Below are positions 50,128 through 59,370 of a DNA stretch of 64,000 bases, piece after piece. Under the pieces are notes generated by a model, which was not told the origin of the DNA, did no database searches, and saw nothing but the letters and a program-made list of their open reading frames with translations. This DNA comes from Rhizobium sp. 11515TR (GTDB lineage Bacteria; Pseudomonadota; Alphaproteobacteria; Rhizobiales; Rhizobiaceae): the NCBI RefSeq assembly GCF_002277895.1, contig NZ_CP022999.1:124001-188000 (forward strand), read 5' to 3'. A program made the position numbers and the translations under genes. Within the stretch, counting starts at the first letter, position 1; each line of letters begins with the position of its first letter.

Positions 50128-52083
50128 ATGCCTTCTCCGATTATCGAACTGAAGCGTGTGCGCCGCGAATATCAATCCGGGGACCGCACGATCGCAGTCT
50201 TGCAGGATGTCGATCTTGCCATCGCCGAAGGCGAAATGGTCGCGATCGTCGGGCCTTCCGGCTCGGGGAAATCCACGCTGATGAACATCATCGGTCTATT
50301 AGACCGCCCGACCTCCGGTACGTATGCGATCGCCGGCGAAGAGACGCATCGCCTAGACAGCGATGCGCTCTCCAAACTGCGCAGAGAACATTTCGGCTTC
50401 ATCTTTCAACGCTATCATCTGCTTTCCGAGCTGACGGCGATCGGCAATGTCGAGGTGCCGGCCATCTATGCCGGGCAATCGGGTGAAACAAGACGAGCGC
50501 GCGCGGCAGCGCTTCTCGAGCGGCTCGGCATGAGCGAACGAAACGGCCATCGGCCGGGCCAGCTTTCGGGCGGCCAGCAGCAGCGAGTTTCGATCGCGCG
50601 CGCTCTGATGAACAACGGCAACGTCATTCTTGCCGACGAGCCCACGGGCGCCCTGGACCGGCAGAGCGGCGAGGAAGTCCTGCATATTCTTAGCGAGCTC
50701 CATGGCGAGGGCCACACGGTCGTCATCGTCACCCACGACATGAATGTCGCCGCGCGCGCCGATCGCATCATCGAGATCTCCGACGGACGGATCGTTGCCG
50801 ATCGACCGACGGGCCGTAAAGCTCCGTCATTGCAGGCCTCCGCTACCGTGGCGGGCGTCGGCAAATCTGGATGGCGGGAGATGGCCGACCGGCTGACGGA
50901 AGCCTTCCGGATGGCGATCCTTGCACTCAAGGCCCATCGGCTGCGCACGTTCCTGACCATGCTCGGCATCATCATCGGCATAGCCTCGGTCGTCAGCGTC
51001 ATCGCGCTCGGCGAGGGATCGCAGCGAAAGGTTCTGCAAAATATTAATAGCCTCGGTACCAACACGCTCGAAATCTTTCCCGGCAAGAGCTTCGGCGATA
51101 CGCGCTCCGGCCGCATCAAGACCCTGGTGGTCGCCGACGCCGATGCGTTGGCAAAATTGACCTATGTCGCGGCTGTTACACCGACCGTCTCGACCAGCAG
51201 CACCGTGCGATTCGGCTCGACAGAGGCAAACGCCCTCATCAATGGTGTGGGAGACGCGTATTTTTCCGTGAAAGGATCAAAGCTTATCATGGGCAGGTTC
51301 TTCGACGGGGATAGCGTGAAACGCTTGTCGCAGGATGCGGTCATCGATCAGAACACCGCGACGACCTTGTTCGCCGATCGGGGGCTCGATCCGCTCGGGC
51401 AAACCATTTTCGTCGGCAAGGTTCCCGCGCGCATCATCGGCGTCATCGCCTCACAGCAAGGCGGCTTCGGCTCAAGTGACAATCTTTCCGTCTATCTACC
51501 CTATACCGGCGTCCAGGCCCGCCTGCTGGGCAATATGTCGCTACGCAGCATTACGGTACGGGTTGCCGACAATGCCGAAAGTGTCGCCGCGGAGGCGGCC
51601 GTCTCCCAGTTTCTGGAGCGTCGCCATGGCACCAAGGATTTCTTTATCCTCAATACCGACGATATTCGCCAGACCATTACCAGCACGACCCGGACGATGA
51701 CCCTGCTCGTCTCGGCGATCGCCGTCATATCGCTGCTGGTCGGAGGTATCGGCGTCATGAACATCATGCTCGTCTCGGTGTCGGAGCGTATCGCCGAGAT
51801 CGGCGTGCGCATGGCAGTCGGCGCGAGACGTCATGACATTCTCCAGCAGTTCCTGATCGAAGCCGTTCTCGTATGTCTGCTGGGTGGTGCTTTCGGCATC
51901 GCCACGGCACTCGGCTTCGGCTTTGCCTTCAACTATTTCGGATCGAACTTCACGCTCATCTATTCCGCAAGTTCGATCATTCTGGCCTTCGCATGCTCCT
52001 GCGCGATCGGCCTGACCTTCGGCTACCTGCCGGCGCGCAACGCATCCCTGCTGGACCCTGTCGCGGCATTATCAAGAGACTGA
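50128..52083 (+). CDS. macB: MacB-like ABC efflux permease/ATPase
   Basis: This 651-residue fusion begins with an ABC domain: Walker A GPSGSGKST, signature LSGGQQQRVSIARA, Walker B ILADEPTGALD and VIVTHDMNVAARADR. The first membrane helix follows near residue 275 (FLTMLGIIIGIASVVSVIALGEG), then a large periplasmic domain, and three C-terminal helices including LLVGGIGVMNIMLVSVSERIAEIGVRMAVGA. E. coli MacB has 648 residues. It is the last gene of the operon. Confidence 0.93.
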   Translation: MPSPIIELKRVRREYQSGDRTIAVLQDVDLAIAEGEMVAIVGPSGSGKSTLMNIIGLLDRPTSGTYAIAGEETHRLDSDALSKLRREHFGFIFQRYHLLSELTAIGNVEVPAIYAGQSGETRRARAAALLERLGMSERNGHRPGQLSGGQQQRVSIARALMNNGNVILADEPTGALDRQSGEEVLHILSELHGEGHTVVIVTHDMNVAARADRIIEISDGRIVADRPTGRKAPSLQASATVAGVGKSGWREMADRLTEAFRMAILALKAHRLRTFLTMLGIIIGIASVVSVIALGEGSQRKVLQNINSLGTNTLEIFPGKSFGDTRSGRIKTLVVADADALAKLTYVAAVTPTVSTSSTVRFGSTEANALINGVGDAYFSVKGSKLIMGRFFDGDSVKRLSQDAVIDQNTATTLFADRGLDPLGQTIFVGKVPARIIGVIASQQGGFGSSDNLSVYLPYTGVQARLLGNMSLRSITVRVADNAESVAAEAAVSQFLERRHGTKDFFILNTDDIRQTITSTTRTMTLLVSAIAVISLLVGGIGVMNIMLVSVSERIAEIGVRMAVGARRHDILQQFLIEAVLVCLLGGAFGIATALGFGFAFNYFGSNFTLIYSASSIILAFACSCAIGLTFGYLPARNASLLDPVAALSRD

Positions 52084-52104
52084 TATTTCTAGGAAAAATT
52101 CAAC

Positions 52105-52134
52105 GGCGGAGCCGGAAAGCAATCCGGCTTCGCC
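52105..52134 (+). terminator. Hairpin after the efflux operon
   Basis: GGCGGAGCCGGA (52105-52116) pairs with TCCGGCTTCGCC (52123-52134), with one G-U/A-C-type imperfection, around a six-base loop. No T-run follows. Confidence 0.65.
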
Positions 52135-52481
52135 ATTCGTGTTGGGGGCGTCATGGCGAAGCCGGGTATGCGGGGCGACCAAAGCCTGCTCGAGCCAAGC
52201 TACTGATCGACCACGATTTTACATCAGTTGCCGGCACTGACATTTCTGAATGTTGCTGAAACAAGGCATTTTGGGGAAATTTAATGTCTCTGCTTTTCCC
52301 GCCGACGCGAACTATTTGGTAAGTTCTGTAATCTTATTTTCAATATTGGTTTATGTAGAATTTTCGAGAGTTCTACGCAAGTAAAGCCTGTTTGATCGCG
52401 CGGATGTTCCTTCAGCTGATCCCGTCCCTGCAAGGACGTCCACGCTGTGATACCACGATGGTTTGGATCGCGGCGCTCGTG
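52135..52481. other. Gap between convergent efflux and two-component genes, no gene seen
   Basis: The 347 bases contain no convincing coding frame. The part from 52240 to 52390 is AT-rich (TTGGGGAAATTTAATGTCTC and similar), unlike the flanking genes. Confidence 0.4.
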
Positions 52482-53747
52482 CTAGCTTGCGACCTTGGCC
52501 CCGGCACTCTTGAACGACACGACCTGCTCCAATCCACGCGGCTGACGATTACGCACCGTGATCTCACCCCCGAATCGGGTAACGATCTCTCGCGCAATGG
52601 CCATGCCAAGGCCGGCTCCCGGAAAAGACCTTTGCCTTGCGATGTCGATCCGGAAGAAGGGTTCGAACACCTGATTGAGCCGATCCTCTGGAATACCGGG
52701 CCCGGTATCGACAATTCGCACAACGGCTCTATTGCCAAGATGCGTCACCGTTACCGTCGCCGACTGGCCGTGCGTTGCCGCATTGATGAGCAGGTTCCGC
52801 AAGGCTCGGGTGACGGCGAGAGGGCCTGCGCTAATCGTTGCCTGCTCCAGTTCGCCGCTCGTGACGTTCATATCGATCGCTTTCAACTCGGTGACGATAT
52901 CGCCGACGATCTTGTCGAGCCTGATCTGCTCCAGACTGTCCTTGGAAATCTCTTCGCGGACCAGCCCAATCGCGCTGTCGGCGATCCTGTCGAGCTCCTC
53001 GAGATCGGCAAACCACTTGCGCCGCTCTTCATCATCCTGGATGAACTCGGCCCGCAGGCGCATCCGGGTCATCGGCGTCCGCAGATCGTGTCCGGCGGCG
53101 GCAACGAGCCGCATGCGGCTTTCCGTGGCGGCCTTCACCCGGGCCGACAGGCCATTGAGCGCCTGCGCAGTCGCGCGAATTTCTCCCGGTCCGCTTTCCG
53201 CTATATGCGGCAGGGTACCGTCGGGATTGATCGCCGCAGCCGCTTCCTCCAGCAGACGCAGCGGCTTCATGATCTTCGAGGCGGCAAAGATGGAGACGAG
53301 CACGCTGCCGATGATGATAAGACCGAGCCATCCCACAAGGATTTTCCATCCGCCCGGCGGCGGGCCATGGTCCGGCATTGGCATGATCAGCCAGCTGCCG
53401 TCGGAGAGCTTCAGCGACGCGATCATCTCGCCGGTCGACTGGCGTACTATGACGGCCTCGCGCATGCCAGATCTTCGAAGCAGGGCTTCCATCAGGAAGC
53501 GGGACAGTTCCTCGTCGCGTTGGCCTTCAGCAGGTCCGGGGGTAACGACCAATCCTGCCGATGCTGCGGTGGTTCTGTCTTTCTCTGCGAAAGTGGCAAG
53601 AATGGAAAGCTGATGGGCCATACGTTCGATCGTCATGTCCGGCCGCGGTCCGCGCATGACGAGGCTTGCCACGAAAGACGAGGAAATGACGACCAGAACG
53701 ATAGCGGTCATCAAAAGTAACGCCAAGCGTGCGCCAAGCGACCTCAT
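52482..53747 (-). CDS. Two-component sensor histidine kinase (EnvZ-like)
   Basis: These 421 residues have membrane helices at about 8-30 and 135-158 around a periplasmic sensor region, then a HAMP linker (AASKIMKPLRLLEEAAAAI). The dimerisation domain carries the phosphorylated histidine in AAGHDLRTPMTRMRLRAEF. The ATPase domain shows the N box LRNLLINAATHG, DTGPGIP and GAGLGMAIA. The start overlaps the response regulator gene by four bases. It faces the NodT/MacAB operon, whose control is a likely but unproven role. Confidence 0.92.
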   Translation of the reverse strand: MRSLGARLALLLMTAIVLVVISSSFVASLVMRGPRPDMTIERMAHQLSILATFAEKDRTTAASAGLVVTPGPAEGQRDEELSRFLMEALLRRSGMREAVIVRQSTGEMIASLKLSDGSWLIMPMPDHGPPPGGWKILVGWLGLIIIGSVLVSIFAASKIMKPLRLLEEAAAAINPDGTLPHIAESGPGEIRATAQALNGLSARVKAATESRMRLVAAAGHDLRTPMTRMRLRAEFIQDDEERRKWFADLEELDRIADSAIGLVREEISKDSLEQIRLDKIVGDIVTELKAIDMNVTSGELEQATISAGPLAVTRALRNLLINAATHGQSATVTVTHLGNRAVVRIVDTGPGIPEDRLNQVFEPFFRIDIARQRSFPGAGLGMAIAREIVTRFGGEITVRNRQPRGLEQVVSFKSAGAKVAS

Positions 53748-54484
53748 GAATCGCCTTTGATGGCCGTTACCGGAACGACGAGCTGATAGCCTCCATTGCG
53801 GATCGTCCTGAAGATGGGCTCCTCCACCGTTTCTCCAAGCTTGCGGCGTAACCGGCTCATCAGGACGTCGATGGAGCGATCAGCCGGATCGCGATCACGT
53901 CCCTGCGTCAGGTCGAGCAGCTGATCACGCGACAGGAGCCGACCGGCTCGTTCCAGGAACGCCTTCAGAAGGTCGAATTCGGCGCCCGTCAGCGAAATCA
54001 CTTCGCCGTTCTCTCTGCTGACCCGACGAAGCTGTGGGTCGAGCATCATGCTCGCGAACTGATAGCGCCTCTGCTCGGGCTCCAAGGAGGAATCTTCGTT
54101 CGTGCGGCGCAGGACCGCACGGATGCGCGCGGCCAGTTCGCGCGGATTGAACGGCTTGCCGAGGTAGTCATCGGCGCCGATCTCGAGACCGAGAATGCGA
54201 TCTATATCTTCTTTCAGAGCGGTCAGCAGAATGACCGGCACCCGAGGACGGCGATTTCGCAGATCGCGGCAAAGATCGAGGCCAGACCCGTCGGGAAGCA
54301 TGACATCCAGGACGAGGAGATCGGGATGACGTCGGTTGAGCGCATCGTTGCATCCGCGCAGATCGCTTGCCGTTGATACGCGGAAACCCTGCTCCTCAAG
54401 GTATCTGCTTAGGAGGGAGCGTATTTCGTGGTCGTCATCGACTATCAGAACATCGGGTGCGGCATTCGCGTTCATAGGATTCAT
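53744..54484 (-). CDS. OmpR-family response regulator
   Basis: This 246-residue protein has a receiver domain (VLIVDDDHEIRSLLSRYL acidic pocket, phospho-Asp in LLVLDVMLPDG, the LLTALKE threonine and DYLGKPFNPRELAARI lysine). A winged-helix output domain follows, with LTGAEFDLLKAFLERAGRLLSRDQLLDLTQGRD and SIDVLMSRLRRKLGE. It is the first gene of the pair, with the kinase following in ATGA overlap. It probably binds promoters of envelope or efflux genes. A second ATG nine bases in is possible. Confidence 0.93.
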   Translation of the reverse strand: MNPMNANAAPDVLIVDDDHEIRSLLSRYLEEQGFRVSTASDLRGCNDALNRRHPDLLVLDVMLPDGSGLDLCRDLRNRRPRVPVILLTALKEDIDRILGLEIGADDYLGKPFNPRELAARIRAVLRRTNEDSSLEPEQRRYQFASMMLDPQLRRVSRENGEVISLTGAEFDLLKAFLERAGRLLSRDQLLDLTQGRDRDPADRSIDVLMSRLRRKLGETVEEPIFRTIRNGGYQLVVPVTAIKGDS

Positions 54485-54713
54485 TCCGTTTTCTCAATTC
54501 TTATACAAACTATCGATTGCCTGAAAAGAAGGGTTTTGCGGCGCCAATACGGAAAAATCTCACCGGGAAACGTTCGTTTACAAAATTCCCGGCGCTGGAA
54601 ATATTGGGTAACAGAATAACGTGCGGAAAACGGAATCCGCTGCCGATGACGGATCAACGAGTCGAAAACCGTTGCTCACCCGCGGCCGTCAAAGCCAATT
54701 CGTAAGCCGGCTA

Positions 54714-55769
54714 TCAAGCAGCTCGCAGCCATTCGACGCTCCAGGCGGAAAGCCGCCCTTCAATGGCACCGCTGTCCATCATCAGCCGGATTTCGATCGG
54801 CGTACGTGGGTCAACAATGTTGACCGGTACCGCCGCCTCGAAAGAGCCAGTGCCTTCCGGGCAGACACGCATGCTCCCTAGCAATTCGGCAGCATGTACC
54901 TCCAGGGTGAGGATCTGCCCCTGACAATCTTCGTCGACATCGAACGCAAATTTCGCATTCCAGCGGCCTGGCGGCAAGTGAAGATAAGGACCATAGATGA
55001 GGCACCGGGCTCCCCCGGTGAGGTCGACAAGATCGTCCAGTGCCTGCCCCAGGCTGTCGCCGGACAGAAATGTCTCTTGCGGCCAGAAAATCGTGGCGCG
55101 CGAGCTTTCCCGACGGTCGAACTCCAGAGGACGAAGAACCTTCCTTGCCGTCTCGCGCAGTGCTTCGCTAACCTCCGGGACAGCCTCCTGCGGCATCAGA
55201 TATCCCGCGATCACCGCCGCTGCAGCCTCCTCCAGTTTCGGCGGCTCGGCATGTGATGGCTGTCCGGCAGGCGCCATTCCGACATGCAGCAGCGCATTCG
55301 CGATTTGCTCAAATTTGAGATCAGTACTGAAATGCCGGTCTATCGTCTTCAAAAGCAGATCTATGCTGTCCTTTTGACCGATGTCGTTGCGACGCAAGAC
55401 CAGCGCTCCGGAAGCGCCTGCCAATGGCTCGAGGCAGGCAAGGCTGGCCGAGACGGCCCTGACCAAGCCGATATCCCGCTGCTCGGTCGCTCGAGCCAGA
55501 TATGAGACCGCGTCGAGCGGATCCTCGAGAAACAACAGAAACGGCACATTGACCCTGAGGATTAACTCCGAAAGCCTGGCTTCCGGAAATTGCGAGACGA
55601 GAACCGCATGCATGCCGGATCGCGCTACGACATGCTGCTTGAGGTCCTCCACCGTATCGGTTGCAATGATCGCGTAATCGCCGAAGGCTTCGCGGGCCAG
55701 GGCATGCACCGCGGCAACGCCCCACGAGGACATGACGCCCGGCATCCCGAATGCAAAGAGGATGGTCAT
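54714..55769 (-). CDS. Unrecognised protein of the polysaccharide cluster
   Basis: These 351 residues match no family I know. The N-terminal ~130 residues alternate strands and helices (ILFAFGMPGVMSSWGVAAVHALA, VLVSQFPEA, PFLLFLEDPLDAVSYLAR), which loosely recalls a sulfotransferase-type P-loop fold without the usual binding motif. The C-terminal ~95 residues (from CLIYGPYLHLPPGRWNAKFAF) look like an all-beta, carbohydrate-binding-like domain. The gene ends the leftward set after the glycosyltransferase, 18 bases beyond it. A role in capsule or exopolysaccharide modification is guessed from context only. Confidence 0.65.
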   Translation of the reverse strand: MTILFAFGMPGVMSSWGVAAVHALAREAFGDYAIIATDTVEDLKQHVVARSGMHAVLVSQFPEARLSELILRVNVPFLLFLEDPLDAVSYLARATEQRDIGLVRAVSASLACLEPLAGASGALVLRRNDIGQKDSIDLLLKTIDRHFSTDLKFEQIANALLHVGMAPAGQPSHAEPPKLEEAAAAVIAGYLMPQEAVPEVSEALRETARKVLRPLEFDRRESSRATIFWPQETFLSGDSLGQALDDLVDLTGGARCLIYGPYLHLPPGRWNAKFAFDVDEDCQGQILTLEVHAAELLGSMRVCPEGTGSFEAAVPVNIVDPRTPIEIRLMMDSGAIEGRLSAWSVEWLRAA

Positions 55770-55787
55770 GATCCACTCTTTCTGCGG

Positions 55788-57119
55788 TTATCCGTTGAAG
55801 AGGCTGTCATAAAGCGCGCTCACCTTCTGTTGATATCGATCCGTGGAAAAACGTGCGGCCTGCCTGGGGCCGGACATGGCAAACGAGGCGCACAACCCGT
55901 CGTCCTGATCCAGACTGACGATCGCCTTGCGCATCTCCTCCGTGTCATAAGGATCGACCAGCAGTGCGGCATCTCCGGCTATTTCGGGAATCGATCCCTC
56001 CGTGGAGCTCAGGACCGGCGTTCCAAGCTGCATGGATTCCAGCACCGGCAGGCCGAAACCTTCGTAAAGCGAAGGAAACAGCACCGCCCGCGCTCCCCTG
56101 ATCAGGCTGATCAGCAAGGGATAGGATACGAAATCGAAGCGCTGGATCTGCCGCTGCGGCAAGATGCGGTCCTCGGCGCGAAGATAGAAGCGAAACCGGT
56201 CATCATCGATGAGCTGCCGCGTTTCCTCGCCTTTCCATCCCGGAGCACCGACGATGATAAGCGGCTTGGATGTCTTTGCGGCGAGATAGGCCTCGATCAG
56301 CCGTGAAATGTTCTTCTTCGGCTCGAAAGCGCCGAAGAAGAGGAAATAGCCCTTCCAATCGAGATGGAAGATGCCAGCGACTTCATCGGCGACCACATCG
56401 ACCGGCTTCTCGCGAAGTCGCTCCGGCACGTGAACGGCCTGATAGGTATTGCTGACGCGCGCCTCATCGGCACCGAGAACCTTGATAATATCGGCCCGCG
56501 ACGTTTCGGATACCGTCACGATATGATCCGCCCGCCGGACCAGGGAGCGCAGCATCTTGTAGTGGTAGCGCTTGTCGTCCTCAGTCAGATAGGGCAGCCG
56601 TAAGGGCACCAGGTCATGGATCGTATATATATTCAGCGCCTTCCTAACCGCGATCGGCATCGGATAGGTGCAATGGAGAAGATCCGGCCGTGCCTCGAAC
56701 TTCATTGTGAGATTATTGCCGTAGCGCTTGAAATGATGGCGCGCGAGATGGAACAAGTCGCTGGAAGCATAGGCCAGGGCCGCATCGCCGAGTTGCGCCT
56801 GAAGAGATTTAAGAATAACCGTCCCGCCGAGTGGGATCGGAACCGGTTTCACACCCAAGGGCGCGGCAATGCGACGGCGCAGCCAATGCCGAGCTTCGGA
56901 TAATGCTCCGCGCGGGCGGGCGCCGGATGCATCGAAGAGAACAACCTCCCGCAATACCGGGTCCTTCGGAACCCTCCCTGGAATTCCGTAAACAACCCCG
57001 GTCTGATAACCAAGCGAACGGGACGCCGACAGCAGGCTGCGGGTGTAGGTCGCAACACCTGTGCCCTTTTGCAGGGAAAGATTGAGGCCGTCATAAAGGA
57101 TCGTCTGGCTCACTCCCAT
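55788..57119 (-). CDS. Family 1/4 glycosyltransferase
   Basis: This 443-residue GT-B enzyme contains the N-terminal LYDGLNLSLQKGTGVATYTRSLL, IYTIHDLVPLRLP, HIVTVSETSRADII and the C-terminal nucleotide-sugar site FFGAFEPKKNISRLIEAY, PSLYEGFGLPVLESMQLGTPVLSS and GDAALLVDPYD. It transfers a sugar from an activated donor onto a growing glycan in the cytoplasm. The ATG at 57119 is chosen because GAAGGAGAG sits just upstream; the longer frame would overlap the methyltransferase gene. It probably builds the polysaccharide exported by the Wza-like protein. Confidence 0.9.
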   Translation of the reverse strand: MGVSQTILYDGLNLSLQKGTGVATYTRSLLSASRSLGYQTGVVYGIPGRVPKDPVLREVVLFDASGARPRGALSEARHWLRRRIAAPLGVKPVPIPLGGTVILKSLQAQLGDAALAYASSDLFHLARHHFKRYGNNLTMKFEARPDLLHCTYPMPIAVRKALNIYTIHDLVPLRLPYLTEDDKRYHYKMLRSLVRRADHIVTVSETSRADIIKVLGADEARVSNTYQAVHVPERLREKPVDVVADEVAGIFHLDWKGYFLFFGAFEPKKNISRLIEAYLAAKTSKPLIIVGAPGWKGEETRQLIDDDRFRFYLRAEDRILPQRQIQRFDFVSYPLLISLIRGARAVLFPSLYEGFGLPVLESMQLGTPVLSSTEGSIPEIAGDAALLVDPYDTEEMRKAIVSLDQDDGLCASFAMSGPRQAARFSTDRYQQKVSALYDSLFNG

Positions 57120-57153
57120 CTCTCCTTCAGCATCTGGAAATCCCTCGTCGCTC

Positions 57154-58017
57154 TCAAGCCGGCTTGTCACGCGACAAGACGAGCAGCGAATCGTCGGCCC
57201 CGTATTTCGAAAGCAGGTCTTCGGTGGTGATGGGAACCGCCTCGCCGCTGAAATCGAGACGCCGCATTGTCCCGTAGATACCGGCGAGCCGTTCGAGAAA
57301 ACCTGATGCGTCGGCATAGCGAGCGGGATTGAATTCGACGACGAGCATCGGTTTATGGCGGGCGATGGTTTCAGCCATTCCTTCGAGTATCACTTCCTCT
57401 GCCCCCTCCGCGTCGATCTTTATGAAGTCGACGCGCGAGCAGGAGGCGCTCATCCCGTCGAGAGTTGTCACGGGAACCTTGATAACGATGCCGTCCTGTG
57501 GGCGGGGTTGGAACATTTCCGAAACGATCAGCGCATTCTTCGGCTCGCTATGGGGAACATATAGAGAGGCTTCTCCCGATATCGTTGCACCGAGCGCCGA
57601 GGTTTCGATCCGCGTCCGTCCGAGCAGCCCGTTGAGTTCGACGCTGCGACGCAGGAAATCGGCGGCATGTGGATTTGGCTCGACGGCGATCAATTCGCCC
57701 CTTGTGCCGACGAGTTCGGCAAGCAGAAGGGAGTAATAGCCAAAATTCGCACCGACATCGATCGCGGTCATACCGCGCTTGACGTTGCGCGCGCAAAACA
57801 ATGTCAGCCAGATCTCCCAAAAACCGTCCAGAAGAACATGGGATCCGAAACCTCTGTCTCGGGTGTCTACATAAAGCTTATAGCGACCGAGTACGCGCAC
57901 CAGAGCCGTGTGGTTTCCGAGATAGGCGCTGTTCACGCGCTGCAAGATGGCGGTTTCGGCTTGATGGCGATCGAACGCCATCAATTCATGAAGATGTAGC
58001 AGTGCCGAAGAACTCAT
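57154..58017 (-). CDS. FkbM-family methyltransferase
   Basis: These 287 residues carry the SAM-binding motif TAIDVGANFGYYSLLLAE, then GELIAVEPNPHAADFLRRSVELNG and FIKIDAEGAEEVILEG, all typical of FkbM methyltransferases. Such enzymes often O-methylate sugars at the end of O-antigen or capsule chains. ATG 58017, with GAGAGGT upstream, is preferred over an earlier ATG. It lies between the export lipoprotein and the glycosyltransferase gene and is probably cotranscribed with them. Confidence 0.9.
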   Translation of the reverse strand: MSSSALLHLHELMAFDRHQAETAILQRVNSAYLGNHTALVRVLGRYKLYVDTRDRGFGSHVLLDGFWEIWLTLFCARNVKRGMTAIDVGANFGYYSLLLAELVGTRGELIAVEPNPHAADFLRRSVELNGLLGRTRIETSALGATISGEASLYVPHSEPKNALIVSEMFQPRPQDGIVIKVPVTTLDGMSASCSRVDFIKIDAEGAEEVILEGMAETIARHKPMLVVEFNPARYADASGFLERLAGIYGTMRRLDFSGEAVPITTEDLLSKYGADDSLLVLSRDKPA

Positions 58018-58140
58018 TGTACCTCTCTCGTTCCTGCATGCCCGTAACGCATTCCGCAGGCCGGGCAGCATCAGGAAACTCCCTCGATCGCAGCGAGATT
58101 ATCCGCCTCCGGCCTGTCCTTCGCCTTTGCTCTGCCGTCT

Positions 58141-59313
58141 TCAGTTTGCCGCCGACGCAGAGATGCCGACCGATGCCGCTGACAGTGCCGTTCCGGTAAC
58201 ACCCTGGAAGAGGCCCATAAACTTCTGAATATCGATCGAGGACGCGTTGGAGATATAAATTATATCCCGCGGCTGAACCTCGAAGTTCTGCATCGCAAGC
58301 AGCGTCGATCCGTTTTTCAGGTTGAACCGATAGACGATCGGGACAGGTCCACCACGGCGCAGCAACGGATTGCTCGGTGCAACGATGCGGCGGGCAACCT
58401 CAAGCGGCTCGTAGCGGAAGAGGAAGACGCCTGAGGCGTCGGCGCGGGTATCCTGCAAGCCTCCCGCACGCGCAACGGCATTCGCCATGGTCAAATGCTG
58501 AACGCTGAAGGGAACTTCGCCGCTCTGACCTGATGCGCCAAGGATCGTGTAGGTAACCGGCTCGCGCACCACCGTAACGACGTCTTCGGGCCGCAATCTC
58601 ACGTTTTCGCGCGGATTTTGAACAATCGCGGTAAAAGGCAGATGCATTGTTCGCCCGCCACGCGTCAGGTAGACGACGCTGTCGTTGACGCCGGCGCGCA
58701 ATCCTCCCGCCGAAGCAATAGCATCGAGTACTCGGCTGCCGGCGGGCGAAAGTGCGACGCGCGCACCACCGGTCACCTCGCCTGTAACCGTGACGGCGTT
58801 CGACGAGCTTTGCTGGACGGTCACCAACGCCTGTGGTTGCACCGCCTTGCCCATCAGGCCGGAAACCACCGCCTTTTCGACCGAAGCTGGAGTGCGGCCA
58901 GCGGCCGCAATCCGGCCCACATAGGGAATACTGATGGTGCCATCGCTGTTTATGGTTTGCGGCGGGATCGTCACTGAACTACCCGTCGCCTGTTGCTGCC
59001 CCGAAGCGCTCGAAGCCATTCCGAACAAGCTCCCGGGAGGCGCTTCCCAAAGACTGACGGAAACGACATCACCAACCGCGATCCTGAGACCGGGATCCCG
59101 TGCGCCCTCACCGAAATATGCCGCGAAGCTGGCTACCGGTCGAGCGACGCTTTTGACCATCGCCGTCGACGTCACATCGACAACCGCGAATGGTGGCATA
59201 GCGCGCGCGGCCGCTTCCTCCAATATGCGGGAGGCCTTGGGGCCGGCCTCCGGTAATCCACAGCCCGTAAGAACGCAGGCGAGAACGCACAATAATCCGA
59301 ACTTCAACGGCAT
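58141..59313 (-). CDS. Wza/KpsD-like polysaccharide export lipoprotein
   Basis: This 390-residue outer-membrane export protein has a lipobox, LTGC at residues 15-18, and a Poly_export domain beginning GLRIAVGDVVSVSLWEAPPG, then INSDGTISIPYVGRIAAAGRT. Two SLBB repeats follow (VTVTGEVTGGARVALSPAGSRVLDAIASAGGL and TILGASGQSGEVPFSVQHLTMANAVARAGGL). The C-terminus has a short hydrophobic helix (GVTGTALSAASVGIS), as expected for the outer-membrane alpha-barrel. It exports capsule or exopolysaccharide across the outer membrane. Confidence 0.9.
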   Translation of the reverse strand: MPLKFGLLCVLACVLTGCGLPEAGPKASRILEEAAARAMPPFAVVDVTSTAMVKSVARPVASFAAYFGEGARDPGLRIAVGDVVSVSLWEAPPGSLFGMASSASGQQQATGSSVTIPPQTINSDGTISIPYVGRIAAAGRTPASVEKAVVSGLMGKAVQPQALVTVQQSSSNAVTVTGEVTGGARVALSPAGSRVLDAIASAGGLRAGVNDSVVYLTRGGRTMHLPFTAIVQNPRENVRLRPEDVVTVVREPVTYTILGASGQSGEVPFSVQHLTMANAVARAGGLQDTRADASGVFLFRYEPLEVARRIVAPSNPLLRRGGPVPIVYRFNLKNGSTLLAMQNFEVQPRDIIYISNASSIDIQKFMGLFQGVTGTALSAASVGISASAAN

Positions 59314-59370
59314 CGACGATCCTGAATGGCATGGAGGCAGTTTTGGCGAGGTATTCTCGCGCGAGGCAGG

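Noticed and set aside
52675..53613. A 312-codon plus-strand frame over the histidine kinase gene
   Set aside because: The opposite strand encodes all kinase motifs in order; this frame is a serine/arginine-rich shadow.
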